Assembly (NCBI GenBank): GCA_913046825.1
Contig: CAJWTF010000066.1
Coordinates: 1 to 19,828 of the forward strand
Direction of reading: 5' to 3'
Length of the DNA: 19,828 nucleotides
Origin: an uncultured Rickettsiales bacterium
GTDB lineage: Bacteria > Pseudomonadota > Alphaproteobacteria > UBA8366
The notes under the pieces are model-generated. The model saw only the letters and a program-made list of their open reading frames with translations, was not told the DNA's origin and ran no database searches. How positions within the stretch are numbered: the first letter of the stretch is position 1; the number at the start of each line of letters is the position of its first letter. Shown here piece by piece: positions 1 through 9,148 of the stretch. Made by a program: the position numbers and the translations under genes.

Positions 1-675
1 CAATTCGTTCTCGCCAAAATCCGGCCAAAGGACATCCATGAAAACGAACTCGCTGTATGCAATCTGCCACAATAGGAAATTACTGACCCGCTGCTCCCCA
101 CTCGTCCGGATGACCAAATCAGGGTCTGGCACCGAATTTGTCAGCAGACTCGACGCAAACGCCGCATCGTCAATTTCATCTATGTGCAGATCGTTATTCC
201 TAACGCGTTCACAAAGGCTCTTTACGGCGGCGACGATCTCTTGCCGCGCACCGTAGCTCAACGCCAACACAAGCGTCAGGCCGGTATTATTAACAGTGGT
301 TGATTCCGCGTGATCTATCAGTTCGACCACGGTTTTCGGCAGCTTCGAGCGATCTCCGATCATCAGGAAACGAACATTATTCTTTTGCATTTCCGAAATT
401 TCGGAACGGAGATACAGACGCAATAACAGCATCAAGTCTTTGACTTCAGGCTCCGGCCGTTTCCAGTTTTCGGAAGAAAACCCAAACAATGTTAGATATG
501 AGACACCTAAATTTGACGCGACTTCGACGATCTGTCTCACCGCCTCGGCACCACGTCTATGTCCTTCCGCGCGCGGAAGACCATGCGATTTCGCCCAACG
601 TCCGTTACCGTCCATGATAATGGCGATATGGACCGGAATGGTACCAGCATCTGTTGCGGCGGAAACAAAAGCCAT
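1..675 (-). CDS. uppS: Isoprenyl transferase / undecaprenyl diphosphate synthase, C-terminus cut by window edge
   Basis: This cis-prenyltransferase condenses isopentenyl diphosphate units onto farnesyl diphosphate to make C55 undecaprenyl diphosphate, the lipid carrier for peptidoglycan and other surface polymers. The 225 visible residues begin MAFVSAATDA. The diphosphate-binding motif IIMDGNGRWA lies at about residues 19-28 with the key Asp at 22, followed by the HGLPRAEGHRRG segment and the FSSENWKRP motif at about 66-74. Near the edge are DPDLVIRTSGE and the hydrophobic block leading to FVFMDVLWPDF. The family is usually about 240-255 residues, so only a short C-terminal tail is missing. 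The ATG at 675 lies two bases downstream of the frr stop, so it is translationally close-coupled and is the fifth gene of the rpsB operon. No oddity is seen in the visible part. Confidence 0.96.
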   Translation of the reverse strand, partial: MAFVSAATDAGTIPVHIAIIMDGNGRWAKSHGLPRAEGHRRGAEAVRQIVEVASNLGVSYLTLFGFSSENWKRPEPEVKDLMLLLRLYLRSEISEMQKNNVRFLMIGDRSKLPKTVVELIDHAESTTVNNTGLTLVLALSYGARQEIVAAVKSLCERVRNNDLHIDEIDDAAFASSLLTNSVPDPDLVIRTSGEQRVSNFLLWQIAYSEFVFMDVLWPDFGENEL

Positions 676-677
676 GT

Positions 678-1235
678 TCAGACCTGCATTATCTCCGTTT
701 CTTTAGATTCCAACATAGCATCAATTTTCGAAATCTGTGCGTCGGTCAATTTTTGGATTTCTTCGGATTGCGACCGTTGTTCGTCTTGCGAGATTTCGCC
801 ATCCCGCTCCATTTGCTTCAGCGTATCCATTCCATCGCGACGAACATTTCTTATCGCAATCTTGCCCTGTTCGGCATATTTGCCTGCGATCTTTTTCAAC
901 TCAACGCGTCGTTCTTCACTCAAATCCGGAATGGAAATGCGAATTAGGTTTCCTTCCGTCTGTGGATTGAGCCCCAAATTGGATTCGACGACTGATTTTT
1001 CAACGGCTTTTACAAGTTGCTGATCCCAAACCTGAACCGTCAGAAGACGTGCTTCCGGCGCGTTCACCGTCCCTACCTGATTGAGCGGCATTTGAGATCC
1101 ATACGCATCGACCGTTAACGGGTTCAGTAACGCTGGTGAAGCTCGACCTGTCCGAAGTCCACCGAACTCTCGGTTTAGAGCTTCCAAAGCGCCATCCATG
1201 CGCCGTTCAATATCGCTTAGGTCAATCTCGCCCAT
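678..1235 (-). CDS. frr: Ribosome recycling factor
   Basis: RRF works with EF-G to split the post-termination ribosome in the cytoplasm. The 185 residues match the usual length. Family hallmarks are visible: the N-terminal helix [20 protein letters not shown], the segment [20 protein letters not shown] (about 27-46), the domain II stretch [10 protein letters not shown], and the C-terminal helical run [17 protein letters not shown] followed by [11 protein letters not shown]. The start at 1235 follows a G-rich ribosome-binding stretch (GGGGGG) about six bases upstream that overlaps the end of pyrH. Only three bases separate it from the pyrH stop and two from the uppS start, so it is an internal operon gene with no room for its own promoter or terminator. 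Confidence 0.98.
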   Translation of the reverse strand: MGEIDLSDIERRMDGALEALNREFGGLRTGRASPALLNPLTVDAYGSQMPLNQVGTVNAPEARLLTVQVWDQQLVKAVEKSVVESNLGLNPQTEGNLIRISIPDLSEERRVELKKIAGKYAEQGKIAIRNVRRDGMDTLKQMERDGEISQDEQRSQSEEIQKLTDAQISKIDAMLESKETEIMQV

Positions 1236-1238
1236 GTT

Positions 1239-2006
1239 TTACCCCCCATGGTCAATGACTGTGAACCGACCCTTTCCCTCTATTGCGTCGGCAAAGGCTC
1301 CTTTATCGTATATCGAAAAAACAACAATCGGTATGCTGTTCTCCCGCGCTAGGGAAATTGCCGACGCATCCATTACCTTCAGGTCGCGTGAGAGCACTTC
1401 ACGATAAGTGAGCGAGTCGTAGCGTTCTGCATCAGGGTTTTCTACCGGGTCGTCGCTATACACACCGTCGACTTTTGTTGCTTTTAGCAACGTATCGCAA
1501 TTCATCTCGGATGCGCGTAGTGCAGCAGCGGTATCGGTCGTGAAGAAAGGGTTCCCGGTACCGGCAGCAAAGATCACAACACGCCCTCTTTCCATATGTC
1601 GTACAGCTCGTCTGCGAATATACGGCTCGCATACTGCCTGCATCGGGATGGCAGAAAGAACACGCGTTATCACACCCGCACGTTCCAGCGCGTTTTGCAT
1701 CGCCAGAGCGTTAATCACCGTGGCCAGCATACCCATGTAATCCGCTGAAGTCCGATCCATCCCAGTAGCCGCACCGGAAATGCCCCGGAAGATATTCCCG
1801 CCGCCGATCACCAAGCAGATCTCGACATTCATGCCGGCGACACCGCTGACTTCAGCCGCGATTCGGTCCAATATCTCCGGATCGAGTCCATATTCCAGGC
1901 CCCCCATAAGGGCTTCACCCGATAGCTTGAGAAGAACACGACGGCGGCCCGGATCGGGTTCGTCGTTAAAACCTTCGCTATCTTCTAGGGCGTTGGAATT
2001 ACTCAT
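1239..2006 (-). CDS. pyrH: UMP kinase
   Basis: This amino-acid-kinase-fold enzyme phosphorylates UMP to UDP with ATP, the committed step to UTP and CTP. The 255 residues include [14 protein letters not shown] (about 22-35, ATP-binding Lys), GGGNIFRG (68-75, phosphate loop), [29 protein letters not shown] (about 149-161) and [13 protein letters not shown]. The first 20 residues are an acidic, low-homology extension before the conserved core, as in several alphaproteobacteria. The core could also start at an internal site, but no Met lies between residue 1 and the core, so ATG 2006 is kept. Three bases separate it from the tsf stop. Bacterial UMP kinase is normally hexameric, GTP-activated and UTP-inhibited (family knowledge). 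Confidence 0.98.
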   Translation of the reverse strand: MSNSNALEDSEGFNDEPDPGRRRVLLKLSGEALMGGLEYGLDPEILDRIAAEVSGVAGMNVEICLVIGGGNIFRGISGAATGMDRTSADYMGMLATVINALAMQNALERAGVITRVLSAIPMQAVCEPYIRRRAVRHMERGRVVIFAAGTGNPFFTTDTAAALRASEMNCDTLLKATKVDGVYSDDPVENPDAERYDSLTYREVLSRDLKVMDASAISLARENSIPIVVFSIYDKGAFADAIEGKGRFTVIDHGG

Positions 2007-2009
2007 TTT

Positions 2010-2936
2010 CTATGTATTCAGCGTTGCCGCTACCTCAGCTGCGAAATCGGCTTCAGACTTCTCAATGCCTTCGCCTAATTCATAACGGACAAAACCAGTC
2101 AGCGCGACCGGCACACCCATTTCCTTTGCCGCGTTTTCAACGACTTTTGCGATTTTTGTCTCGTTGTCTACCACAAAGATCTGCTCCATTAGAGCAACTT
2201 CTTCGTAGTACTTGCGAAGGCGGCCTTCGACCATTTTTTCAATGATATTGTCCGGCTTGCCGCTGGCTTTTGCCTGATCGACCAAGACACTTCGCTCACG
2301 CTCCAAGGCTTCCGGCGCGATGCTTTCCACGGACAGCGCTTCCGGACGCGCCGCCGCGACATGCATGGCGATCTGCCGACCCAATTGCTCGAGCGCTGCG
2401 TGGTTGCCCTTGGACTCCAAGGCAACCAACACACCGATCTTGCCAAGGCCTACCGACAATGCGTTGTGAACGTAAGAAACCACACATCCTTGATCGACAT
2501 TCAACGATTGACCGCGGCGCATGCTCATATTTTCGCCAATGGTCGCAATGTTATGTGTAAGTTGTTCGCCGACCGTGCGCTCAGTGTCGGGGAATGCCGC
2601 ATTCGCGACCGCTTCGAAGTTGTCGCCATGATCGAGCATAATATCTGCAACAGCGGAGACAAACGCTTGGAAATCATCGTTACGCGCGACAAAGTCAGTC
2701 TCGGCATTAATTTCGACGACAGAGCCGGCACCATCTTTCGTAGCGACACCGATCAAACCTTCAGAGGCAACACGGCCTGACTTTTTCGCAGCGGCCGCAA
2801 GGCCATTTTTACGAAGAAAGTCAACAGCTTCCTCAACATTTCCGCCAGTTTCGACCAGCGCCTTTTTACAATCCATCATGCCTGCGCCAGTCTTTTCGCG
2901 CAGCTCTTTCACCAGACTAGCTGTAATTTCAGCCAT
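2010..2936 (-). CDS. tsf: Elongation factor Ts
   Basis: EF-Ts is the nucleotide exchange factor that releases GDP from EF-Tu. The 308-residue protein has the UBA-like N-terminal domain ([20 protein letters not shown], then [13 protein letters not shown]), the core motif [10 protein letters not shown] at about 80-89 that contacts the EF-Tu nucleotide site, and the second core subdomain ([13 protein letters not shown]). A clear ribosome-binding site, AGAGGA, lies a few bases upstream of ATG 2936. It is the second gene of the operon, separated from rpsB by 62 bases containing a bulged inverted repeat that may tune the S2:EF-Ts ratio. Length is close to the typical alphaproteobacterial EF-Ts of about 300 residues. 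Confidence 0.98.
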   Translation of the reverse strand: MAEITASLVKELREKTGAGMMDCKKALVETGGNVEEAVDFLRKNGLAAAAKKSGRVASEGLIGVATKDGAGSVVEINAETDFVARNDDFQAFVSAVADIMLDHGDNFEAVANAAFPDTERTVGEQLTHNIATIGENMSMRRGQSLNVDQGCVVSYVHNALSVGLGKIGVLVALESKGNHAALEQLGRQIAMHVAAARPEALSVESIAPEALERERSVLVDQAKASGKPDNIIEKMVEGRLRKYYEEVALMEQIFVVDNETKIAKVVENAAKEMGVPVALTGFVRYELGEGIEKSEADFAAEVAATLNT

Positions 2937-2963
2937 ATCTCATTCCTCTCGAATTCTAAAACC

Positions 2964-2989
2964 TTCAACCACTTGAATTGAGTGTTGAA
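2964..2989 (-). promoter_or_regulatory. Intercistronic hairpin between rpsB and tsf
   Basis: On the minus strand the arms TTCAACACT and AGTGGTTGAA pair over nine base pairs with one bulged base around a seven-base loop (CAATTCA), followed by GGTTTTAG. There is no run of five or more T, so it looks like a weak attenuator or RNA-processing stem rather than a full terminator. It sits 10 bases after the rpsB stop and about 27 bases before the tsf start. The pairing is seen directly; the role is inferred. Confidence 0.5.
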
Positions 2990-2998
2990 TTGTCGCTG

Positions 2999-3868
2999 TT
3001 AAGCGCTCGGAGTATCAGCGCTTTCGGCACGGGCCTCTGCCTGTGTGGCATCCGCTGCTGCCGCTTCAGGGGCCGCCGCTTCCGGTGCAGGTTCGGCTGC
3101 TGCGACTGCAACTTCCGGAACAGTCACAATTTCAGCAGCAGGTGTCTCCTGCTCACCGGCATCAACGCCACTTGCAACCATCTCAGCTTGCAGTCCGTCG
3201 AGAACCGCACCGCTGATCAATTCGCAAAAAAGACTGATGGCGCGCATCGCGTCATCATTCCCCGGAATCGGATAGGTAACACCTTCCGGGTTGGAATTAC
3301 TATCAATAACCGCGATGACAGGAAGACCCAATTTCGTCGCTTCTTGAACAGCGATATCTTCCTTATTGGTGTCGATGATAAACAAGATGTCGGGTAATCC
3401 GCCCATCTCCTTAATCCCGCCCAAGGCTTGATCCAACTTGGCGCGCTCGCGCTCGACCTTCAGCAGTTCCCGCTTTGTCAGGCCGATATCCTCGACAGCC
3501 AGTTGTTCTTCAACCGTGCGCAGGCGCTTGATGGAATTGGAGATCGTCTTCCAATTCGTCATCATGCCGCCGAGCCAACGGTGATTGACGTAGTATTGCC
3601 CACAACGTGAGGCGGATTCCGAGACGATTGTCGCTGCTTGCCGCTTCGTGCCGACGAAGAGAACGCGTCCCCCGCCCGCTGCGACATCGCGCACCGCTTC
3701 CATCGCCCGATAAAGCATTGGGACCGTTTGTTCCAAATCGATAATATGAACGCCGTTTCGTTCACCAAAAATGAATGGTTCCATTTTCGGGTTCCAGCGC
3801 CGCGTCGTATGGCCGAAATGTACACCAGCTTCCAAGAGCTGACGCATCGTAAAAGATGGCATCGCCAT
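2999..3868 (-). CDS. rpsB: 30S ribosomal protein S2 with Ala/Glu-rich C-terminal tail
   Basis: S2 is a small-subunit protein that assembles late, next to S1. The 289 residues carry the canonical N-terminus [20 protein letters not shown], then [28 protein letters not shown] (about 71-78), [15 protein letters not shown] (about 94-108), [15 protein letters not shown] and [25 protein letters not shown]. After about residue 235 the protein continues as a tail of roughly 50 residues dominated by Ala, Glu and Pro, absent from the 241-residue E. coli S2 but common in alphaproteobacteria. The start is well supported: AAGGAA lies seven bases upstream of ATG 3868. It heads the operon rpsB-tsf-pyrH-frr-uppS, the same order as in E. 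coli, and is preceded by its own promoter and a structured leader of about 108 nt. Confidence 0.98.
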   Translation of the reverse strand: MAMPSFTMRQLLEAGVHFGHTTRRWNPKMEPFIFGERNGVHIIDLEQTVPMLYRAMEAVRDVAAGGGRVLFVGTKRQAATIVSESASRCGQYYVNHRWLGGMMTNWKTISNSIKRLRTVEEQLAVEDIGLTKRELLKVERERAKLDQALGGIKEMGGLPDILFIIDTNKEDIAVQEATKLGLPVIAVIDSNSNPEGVTYPIPGNDDAMRAISLFCELISGAVLDGLQAEMVASGVDAGEQETPAAEIVTVPEVAVAAAEPAPEAAAPEAAAADATQAEARAESADTPSA

Positions 3869-3976
3869 GATAAATTCCTTTTCCGGTTAATCCTCCGCAG
3901 GCTTTGGTCGTTACCGACACCGGAGCGAACGCACTTGATATGTGAAGCGGTCCGCGAGCCCACGTGTGAAGTTAGC
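3869..3976 (-). promoter_or_regulatory. rpsB 5' leader with nested stem
   Basis: Between the predicted transcription start (about 3976) and the rpsB ATG is a leader of about 108 nt. On the minus strand it contains CTCCG and CGGAG, which can pair around an inner hairpin GTCG-GTAA-CGAC. The 3' outer arm lies within a GGAGG sequence about 20 nt before the true ribosome-binding site AAGGAA. S2 is known to repress its own mRNA through the 5' UTR in E. coli, so an autoregulatory leader is plausible here. The structure was found by eye and no covariation has been checked. Confidence 0.35.
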
Positions 3977-3982
3977 GCGCTG

Positions 3983-4011
3983 GGTATAGTCTCAGATTAG
4001 TATGATTGCAA
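3983..4011 (-). promoter_or_regulatory. Sigma70-type promoter for the rpsB operon
   Basis: On the minus strand a -35 box TTGCAA (4011-4006) and a -10 box TATACC (3988-3983) are separated by exactly 17 bases. This places transcription start near 3976, about 108 nt upstream of the rpsB ATG and just after the dnaE stop. Boxes and spacing are seen directly. No strong terminator separates dnaE from this promoter, so dnaE read-through may add to rpsB transcription. Confidence 0.6.
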
Positions 4012-4032
4012 GTGATTGAGTAACGTTTCCCC

Positions 4033-7000
4033 CTACAAATCAACGACGTCGACGACGCCCGAAATGGACTTGATCGCCGAGCGCATTGGCGCGGAAATCT
4101 GATAGCCCTGCGGCAAGTCCATCTCTATTTCCCGTAAGTCACGATCAAGAATCAAACTGACGCGTCCCCTGCCCCGAACACCATGTTCATGCATAACGCC
4201 GGAAAGGCTTTGTAGCGCCTCTACATCCCGCAGGAATATCTTCAAACCAGCCACCGCTTCCATGGCCGCCTCATCCAAGGCCTGGATCGAGTTTGCCGAC
4301 AGGCGGATGTCGTCGCCTTTCTTTTGTACATCAACTGACACCAATAATGGCGTCCCGGATTCCAAGAGGTCTCGACTTTTGAAGAGTAATTCAGAGAAAA
4401 CCATCAATTCATAAGAACCGCTGGCATCCGACATCTGCGCAAATGCCAACCGGCCACCGCGAGCCGAATTCACGAATTTTCTGCCTGAAACGATGCCCGC
4501 CATGGTCACACGGCCTCCCCTCACCCGACCGGCCTGAACATCAGTCCAATCCACCACCCCTAACCGGTTCAGTGTTTGGCGATAGGATTCCAATGGATGT
4601 GCGGAAAGATAGAACCCAATGGCGTCGTGTTCTTGATGTAGGCGCTCCTCTGTCGACCAGTCGTCGATATCAGGCAATGGTGGTTTTACTTGATCCCCGA
4701 ATCCATCACCGAAAAGATTGACCTGATTGCTCTCCCGTTCATTCTGCATGGCATGGGTATGCCGGGTCAGCATCTCCACCGCCTCAAATACCTGACGGCG
4801 GTTCGGGACAACCGTGTCAAAGGCGCCGGCACGAGCCAAATTTTCGATTTGGCGTTTGTTCATGACCTGCGCATCAAGCCGTTCGGCAAATTCGTAGAGA
4901 TCCTTAAAGGGACCATTCTCTTGACGCTCGTTGATCAATACTTCCATCGCAGCGGCACCAACATTTTTGACAGCTGATAAAGCATATCGGACGGCGGTTT
5001 CACCTTCGTCCAATGTCTCAACGGAGAAATAGATGCCTGATTTTTGTATGTCAGGTGGCAAAAGTTGGATTTTTTGGCGTTCCAATTCGACTCGGAAGAG
5101 TCCAAGCTTGTCTGTGTTGCCAGCATCCAACGTCATCGATGCTGCGAGAAACTCAACTGGATAATTCGCTTTCAGATAGGCCGTTTGATACGCCACGAGC
5201 GCATACGCCGCCGCATGGGATTTGTTGAAGCCGTAACCGGCGAATTTCTCGACCTGAACAAAGATGTCCGCGGCCGTTCCGTTGTGAACACCATTCTCAA
5301 CCGCACCGTCTATGAAATTCTTACGTTGAGCCTCCATTTCGGCCCGTATTTTCTTACCCATCGCGCGACGTAACAAATCAGCACCGCCGAGCGAATAACC
5401 CGACAACACACGCGCAATCTCCATCACCTGTTCCTGGTAGATCGCAATGCCGTACGTCTCGTTCAGCACGCTTTCCAGCAATGGATGGAGGTAATCTATA
5501 TCTTCTTCGCCGTGTTTGCGGCGGATATAGCTTGGAATATTATCCATCGGCCCTGGTCGATAGAGGGCCACAACGGCGATAATGTCTTCGAAACGGTCGG
5601 GTTGCAGCTTTTTCAGAACATCCCGCATGCCGGAGCTTTCCAGCTGGAACACTCCAGCCGCGTCGCCCTTGCACAGCATATCGAAGGTTTTCTTATCGTC
5701 GAGCGGGATATGCGCCAAGTCAATCTCGACATCGCGATCCTTCAGCAGATCGACGGCCTTGTCGAGAACAGTCAGTGTCTTGAGACCAAGGAAGTCGAAC
5801 TTCACCAGACCCGCCATCTCAACGTATTTCATATTGAATTGCGTCACGGGCATATCGGAGCGCGGATCGCGATAGAGTGGGACCAGCTGATCGAGAGGCC
5901 GATCGCCGATCACCACACCTGCCGCATGCGTTGAAGCGTGTCGGAATAGACCTTCCAGCTTCAACGCCATGTTAATCAGACGCTCAACGCTCTCATCCTC
6001 TTTCTGCATTTCGCGGAGTGCTGGCTCTCCATCGATCGCTTCCTGCAACTTCACTGGGTTTGCAGGGTTGTTGGGCACCAGTTTGGAAATGCGATCAACT
6101 TGCGAATACGGCATTTCCAAAACGCGCCCGACGTCCCGTAGCACCGCTCGCGCTTCCAATTTACCGAAAGTGATGATTTGCGCGACGCGATCATGCCCGT
6201 ATTCGTTCTGCACGTAGCGGATGACCTTGTCGCGCCCGTCCCGGCAGAAATCGATATCGAAATCCGGCATTGATACCCGTTCAGGATTGAGGAATCGCTC
6301 GAATAGTAATCCCCAACGAAGCGGATCCAAATCCGTGATTGTCAGTGCCCAAGCGATCACAGACCCCGCGCCGGAACCGCGCCCCGGCCCTACGGGAATA
6401 TCATGACGGCGCGCCCATTGAATGAAATCGGCAACAATCAGGAAATACCCGGGGTATCCCATCTGATTGATAACACCGAGCTCGAATTCAAAACGCTCGC
6501 GGTACGGCACGGCAAGCTCTTCTCTTTTCGCTTGATCGGTCTCGTCGCCGTAGACTTGATCTAATAATCGGGCCTCGAGTCCTGCTTCCGCCAGATCGCG
6601 GAGCGCCTGCTCTTCCGTTCTGCCATCCAATTGCGGGTAGGCCGGTAGAATTGGCGCTCTTGTATCCGGCATGAAGGCGCAACGTTGCGCGATCACTAAC
6701 GTATTGTTGATCGCTTCCGGCAGGTCCGCGAACAGAACCCGCATTTCTTCCGCCGACTTAAAACGATGGTCTGGCGTGGCGCGGCGGCGATCTTGTTTGG
6801 ATATCGGCACGCCCTGCGAAATACACAAAAGCGCATCATGCGCCTCGTACATGCTTTCGTCGGCGAAGAATGCCTGATTGGTCGCCACCAATGGTATGTT
6901 ATGACGATAGGCGAGATCGATGAGATCACCTTCAATCCGGTTCTCTACTTCCAAATTATGTCGCATTAATTCGACGTAGAGCCGGTTCTCGTAAATCGAA

Positions 7001-7506
7001 GCCAAGCGCATCAACACTTCTTCTGCGGCGGGCCCCTGTCCATTCGCGATGAGGCGTCCAACGGGACCGTTTGGGCCGCCCGTCAGCGCAATGATCCCTT
7101 CGCTCCGTCCCGGAAGGTCTTCGATATCGACTTGCGCCGGCTCGCCCGCATCAGAGTCGAGAAAAGCCTGACTAACCAACGAAAGGATGTTCTCGTATCC
7201 CTTCTCGGACTGCGCCAATAGCACCAATTCATCGGGTGGTAAAAACCCGGCGTGTATATGACGGCCGCCATTTCCAGCATCCGTTCGCCGCAAGCCGAGT
7301 TGTACACCGATGATCGGTTGTACCCCAGCGCTGCGAGCGCCAAGCGACAACTCAAGCGCGCCGAACAGGTTATTGGTATCAGTGACACCAACCGCCGGCA
7401 TCCGGTGGCGCTGGCAGAGCGCGATCAAATCCTTCACGCGCAATGCGCCTTCGGACAAGGAGTAAGCGGAATGAGTGCGTAAATGAACGAATTCGGCGTG
7501 GGGCAT
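4033..7506 (-). CDS. dnaE: DNA polymerase III alpha subunit
   Basis: This is the replicative C-family DNA polymerase. The 1157 residues match DnaE1 length. In order: a PHP domain from residue 1 (FVHLRTHSAYSLSEG, then VTDTNNLFG at about 41-49, which lacks the canonical TDHGN histidine and so looks catalytically degenerate, as in E. coli); palm motifs GPGRGSGAGS (373-382) and PDFDIDF (414-420) giving catalytic Asp 417 and 419, with the third Asp in VKFDFLGLKTL (571); fingers RPGPMDNIP, YQEQVM and FNKSHAAAYA; a helix-hairpin-helix region near 880-900; the beta-clamp-binding motif QVNLF (928-932); and an OB fold (about 998-1075). MPHAEFVHLR is the usual N-terminus, but the ribosome-binding site before ATG 7506 is weak. 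The upstream neighbour mmgE is divergent. Confidence 0.98.
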   Translation of the reverse strand: MPHAEFVHLRTHSAYSLSEGALRVKDLIALCQRHRMPAVGVTDTNNLFGALELSLGARSAGVQPIIGVQLGLRRTDAGNGGRHIHAGFLPPDELVLLAQSEKGYENILSLVSQAFLDSDAGEPAQVDIEDLPGRSEGIIALTGGPNGPVGRLIANGQGPAAEEVLMRLASIYENRLYVELMRHNLEVENRIEGDLIDLAYRHNIPLVATNQAFFADESMYEAHDALLCISQGVPISKQDRRRATPDHRFKSAEEMRVLFADLPEAINNTLVIAQRCAFMPDTRAPILPAYPQLDGRTEEQALRDLAEAGLEARLLDQVYGDETDQAKREELAVPYRERFEFELGVINQMGYPGYFLIVADFIQWARRHDIPVGPGRGSGAGSVIAWALTITDLDPLRWGLLFERFLNPERVSMPDFDIDFCRDGRDKVIRYVQNEYGHDRVAQIITFGKLEARAVLRDVGRVLEMPYSQVDRISKLVPNNPANPVKLQEAIDGEPALREMQKEDESVERLINMALKLEGLFRHASTHAAGVVIGDRPLDQLVPLYRDPRSDMPVTQFNMKYVEMAGLVKFDFLGLKTLTVLDKAVDLLKDRDVEIDLAHIPLDDKKTFDMLCKGDAAGVFQLESSGMRDVLKKLQPDRFEDIIAVVALYRPGPMDNIPSYIRRKHGEEDIDYLHPLLESVLNETYGIAIYQEQVMEIARVLSGYSLGGADLLRRAMGKKIRAEMEAQRKNFIDGAVENGVHNGTAADIFVQVEKFAGYGFNKSHAAAYALVAYQTAYLKANYPVEFLAASMTLDAGNTDKLGLFRVELERQKIQLLPPDIQKSGIYFSVETLDEGETAVRYALSAVKNVGAAAMEVLINERQENGPFKDLYEFAERLDAQVMNKRQIENLARAGAFDTVVPNRRQVFEAVEMLTRHTHAMQNERESNQVNLFGDGFGDQVKPPLPDIDDWSTEERLHQEHDAIGFYLSAHPLESYRQTLNRLGVVDWTDVQAGRVRGGRVTMAGIVSGRKFVNSARGGRLAFAQMSDASGSYELMVFSELLFKSRDLLESGTPLLVSVDVQKKGDDIRLSANSIQALDEAAMEAVAGLKIFLRDVEALQSLSGVMHEHGVRGRGRVSLILDRDLREIEMDLPQGYQISAPMRSAIKSISGVVDVVDL

Positions 7507-7751
7507 ATCGTTATAATGTCATGTCGTGGCTGGGTTTATATCCATGAATATATAGCGGGTTCGCGACCACAGAAACACAATATACAGCGTTACACCGCGG
7601 AATCTTTACAAAATCAATTTTGGCCGCCCGCGACTCGTGATCTCGGAACCAAATCAAGGGCGCAGGATTTCCCAACACCACAATCAAACAATATTGCTTT
7701 ATGGCGGGCCGCCGTCTTGGCGCGCAGAGATTCACGGGATTGGAGAGAAGC
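7507..7751. other. Divergent intergenic region between dnaE and the MmgE/PrpD gene
   Basis: These 245 bases must hold promoters for both dnaE (minus) and the MmgE/PrpD gene (plus). AT-rich tracts occur at about 7507-7560 and 7605-7625, but I found no convincing -35/-10 pair with 16-18-base spacing in either direction and no convincing operator palindrome. Confidence 0.5.
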
Positions 7752-9143
7752 ATGGCATCGATGAGCCGGACGATATCGGCCTGGGTCGAAGAACTAACGT
7801 TTGAGGATCTACCGCCAGAAGTGTTGGACCGCGCCAAGGGCGTGACACTGCAAGCGCTCTCCTCCGCGTTGATCGGCCACAAAATGCCGGAAGCTCAACA
7901 GGCATTGGCAATGATGCAGGAAGAGGAAGCCGGCGGTGGCGGTGCGGCGACATGTCTTGTGACCGGTGCCCGATTAACCAAGGCAGGAGCGGCCCTCGTT
8001 AATGCAGAGACAATCTTCGCCGGAGGTAAATGGGATACCTTCCGTATGCTCACGCATCCCGGTTGCGCGATTTTACCTGCTGCCCTCGTCGCGGCGGAGA
8101 CGACCGGTGCGTCGGGCAAGGAGTTCCTAACCGGAGTCGTCGCCGGTTACGAAATTATGGAACGCATGGCGTCTGACTTCATACCAACCGTTATGTCGCG
8201 CGGTTTTCACTCCGGTCCGGTATTCGGCATCTTCGGTGCAGCGGTCGCGGCGGCCAAGGTCATGAAACTAGACGCCAACATCATTCACGGTGCGATCGCG
8301 CAATGTGTCAATCTAGCCAGTGGTAATCTCGAAGGAATTCGAAGCGGCGGCCGGGCCTTACGCGAGGGGGGCGCTGTTCGTAACGCGCTCCTCGCCATCG
8401 CTATGTCGAAACATGGGGCACCCGGTGGCGAGACCATATTGGAGGGGGAAGCCGGTTTCTATCACTCCTATACTGGCAACAATCACGGTATTCTGCGCTA
8501 TAGCTTCACCGCTGATAATAAAACGAGCCTCGATAAAATCACAAACGAACTCGGGCAAGATTGGATGTTTATGGAGACGCTCTATCGCATTTATTCAACA
8601 CCCGGATTCAATATCGCTCATGTCGATGTGACGGCGGCTCTCTGCGAGGAGCACGATATTGTCTACGAGGATGTCGAACGTATTGAGTCCGTCGTCAACT
8701 GGTTGGAGACGGAATATCCAAGTCCCGCCTTCCCGTCGCGCAGCCGCGAACCGCGCCCGGATAGCCCGCACTACTATACAGCCTGGGGTGTAGTTCGACG
8801 TTCTTTCCCCTTATTGAAATGCGTCGAACGTAAGTTCGGCGAGGAAGACCCTGCGGAAGTGTTGGACCTGATGCACCGTGTCACCATCGTACCCTCGCAT
8901 CGTCACACCCTATTCGGGCCTCAGGTCACTATTCACCTGAAAGATGGTCGGAGCGTCACAAAAGCTGCGACGGGCCGGGAATTCATCTTCGACTTCGATG
9001 GCCTCGTCGATCGAATGCGCGAAATTACGCCTGGCGTCCCAATTCCAGCGGAACAGTATGAGGAATTGATATCGACTTGCGCGCATTTGGATGATTTAGA
9101 CGTAGCGGATAAACTGTTGGGATTGACGGTGCCACCGGCATAG
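7752..9143 (+). CDS. MmgE/PrpD family protein
   Basis: The family includes 2-methylcitrate dehydratase PrpD and cis-aconitate decarboxylase, alongside many members of unknown substrate. The 463-residue product shows the family layout: an N-terminal all-helical domain starting SRTISAWVEELTFEDLPPEV, a conserved stretch with GKWDTFRMLTHPGCAILPAAL, the glycine-rich helical core (GVVAGYEIMERM, then HSGPVFGIFGAAVAAAKVM), a segment beginning GAIAQCVNLASGN, and the C-terminal small domain (RHTLFGPQVTIHLKDGR). The start at 7752 is preferred because GGAGAG lies just upstream; an earlier in-frame ATG at 7701 has no ribosome-binding site and adds 17 non-homologous residues. It precedes greB by five bases. 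No prpB, prpC or other methylcitrate gene is nearby, so PrpD activity is not implied. Confidence 0.88.
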   Translation: MASMSRTISAWVEELTFEDLPPEVLDRAKGVTLQALSSALIGHKMPEAQQALAMMQEEEAGGGGAATCLVTGARLTKAGAALVNAETIFAGGKWDTFRMLTHPGCAILPAALVAAETTGASGKEFLTGVVAGYEIMERMASDFIPTVMSRGFHSGPVFGIFGAAVAAAKVMKLDANIIHGAIAQCVNLASGNLEGIRSGGRALREGGAVRNALLAIAMSKHGAPGGETILEGEAGFYHSYTGNNHGILRYSFTADNKTSLDKITNELGQDWMFMETLYRIYSTPGFNIAHVDVTAALCEEHDIVYEDVERIESVVNWLETEYPSPAFPSRSREPRPDSPHYYTAWGVVRRSFPLLKCVERKFGEEDPAEVLDLMHRVTIVPSHRHTLFGPQVTIHLKDGRSVTKAATGREFIFDFDGLVDRMREITPGVPIPAEQYEELISTCAHLDDLDVADKLLGLTVPPA

Positions 9144-9148
9144 GTGCG

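Noticed and set aside
7507..7530. TATAAC three bases before the dnaE ATG as a -10 box for a leaderless dnaE
   Set aside because: No -35 element at suitable spacing, and the implied start would fall inside the coding sequence.
7701..7751. Earlier ATG for the MmgE/PrpD gene
   Set aside because: No ribosome-binding site precedes it, whereas GGAGAG sits right before ATG 7752 and homology begins only after that Met.
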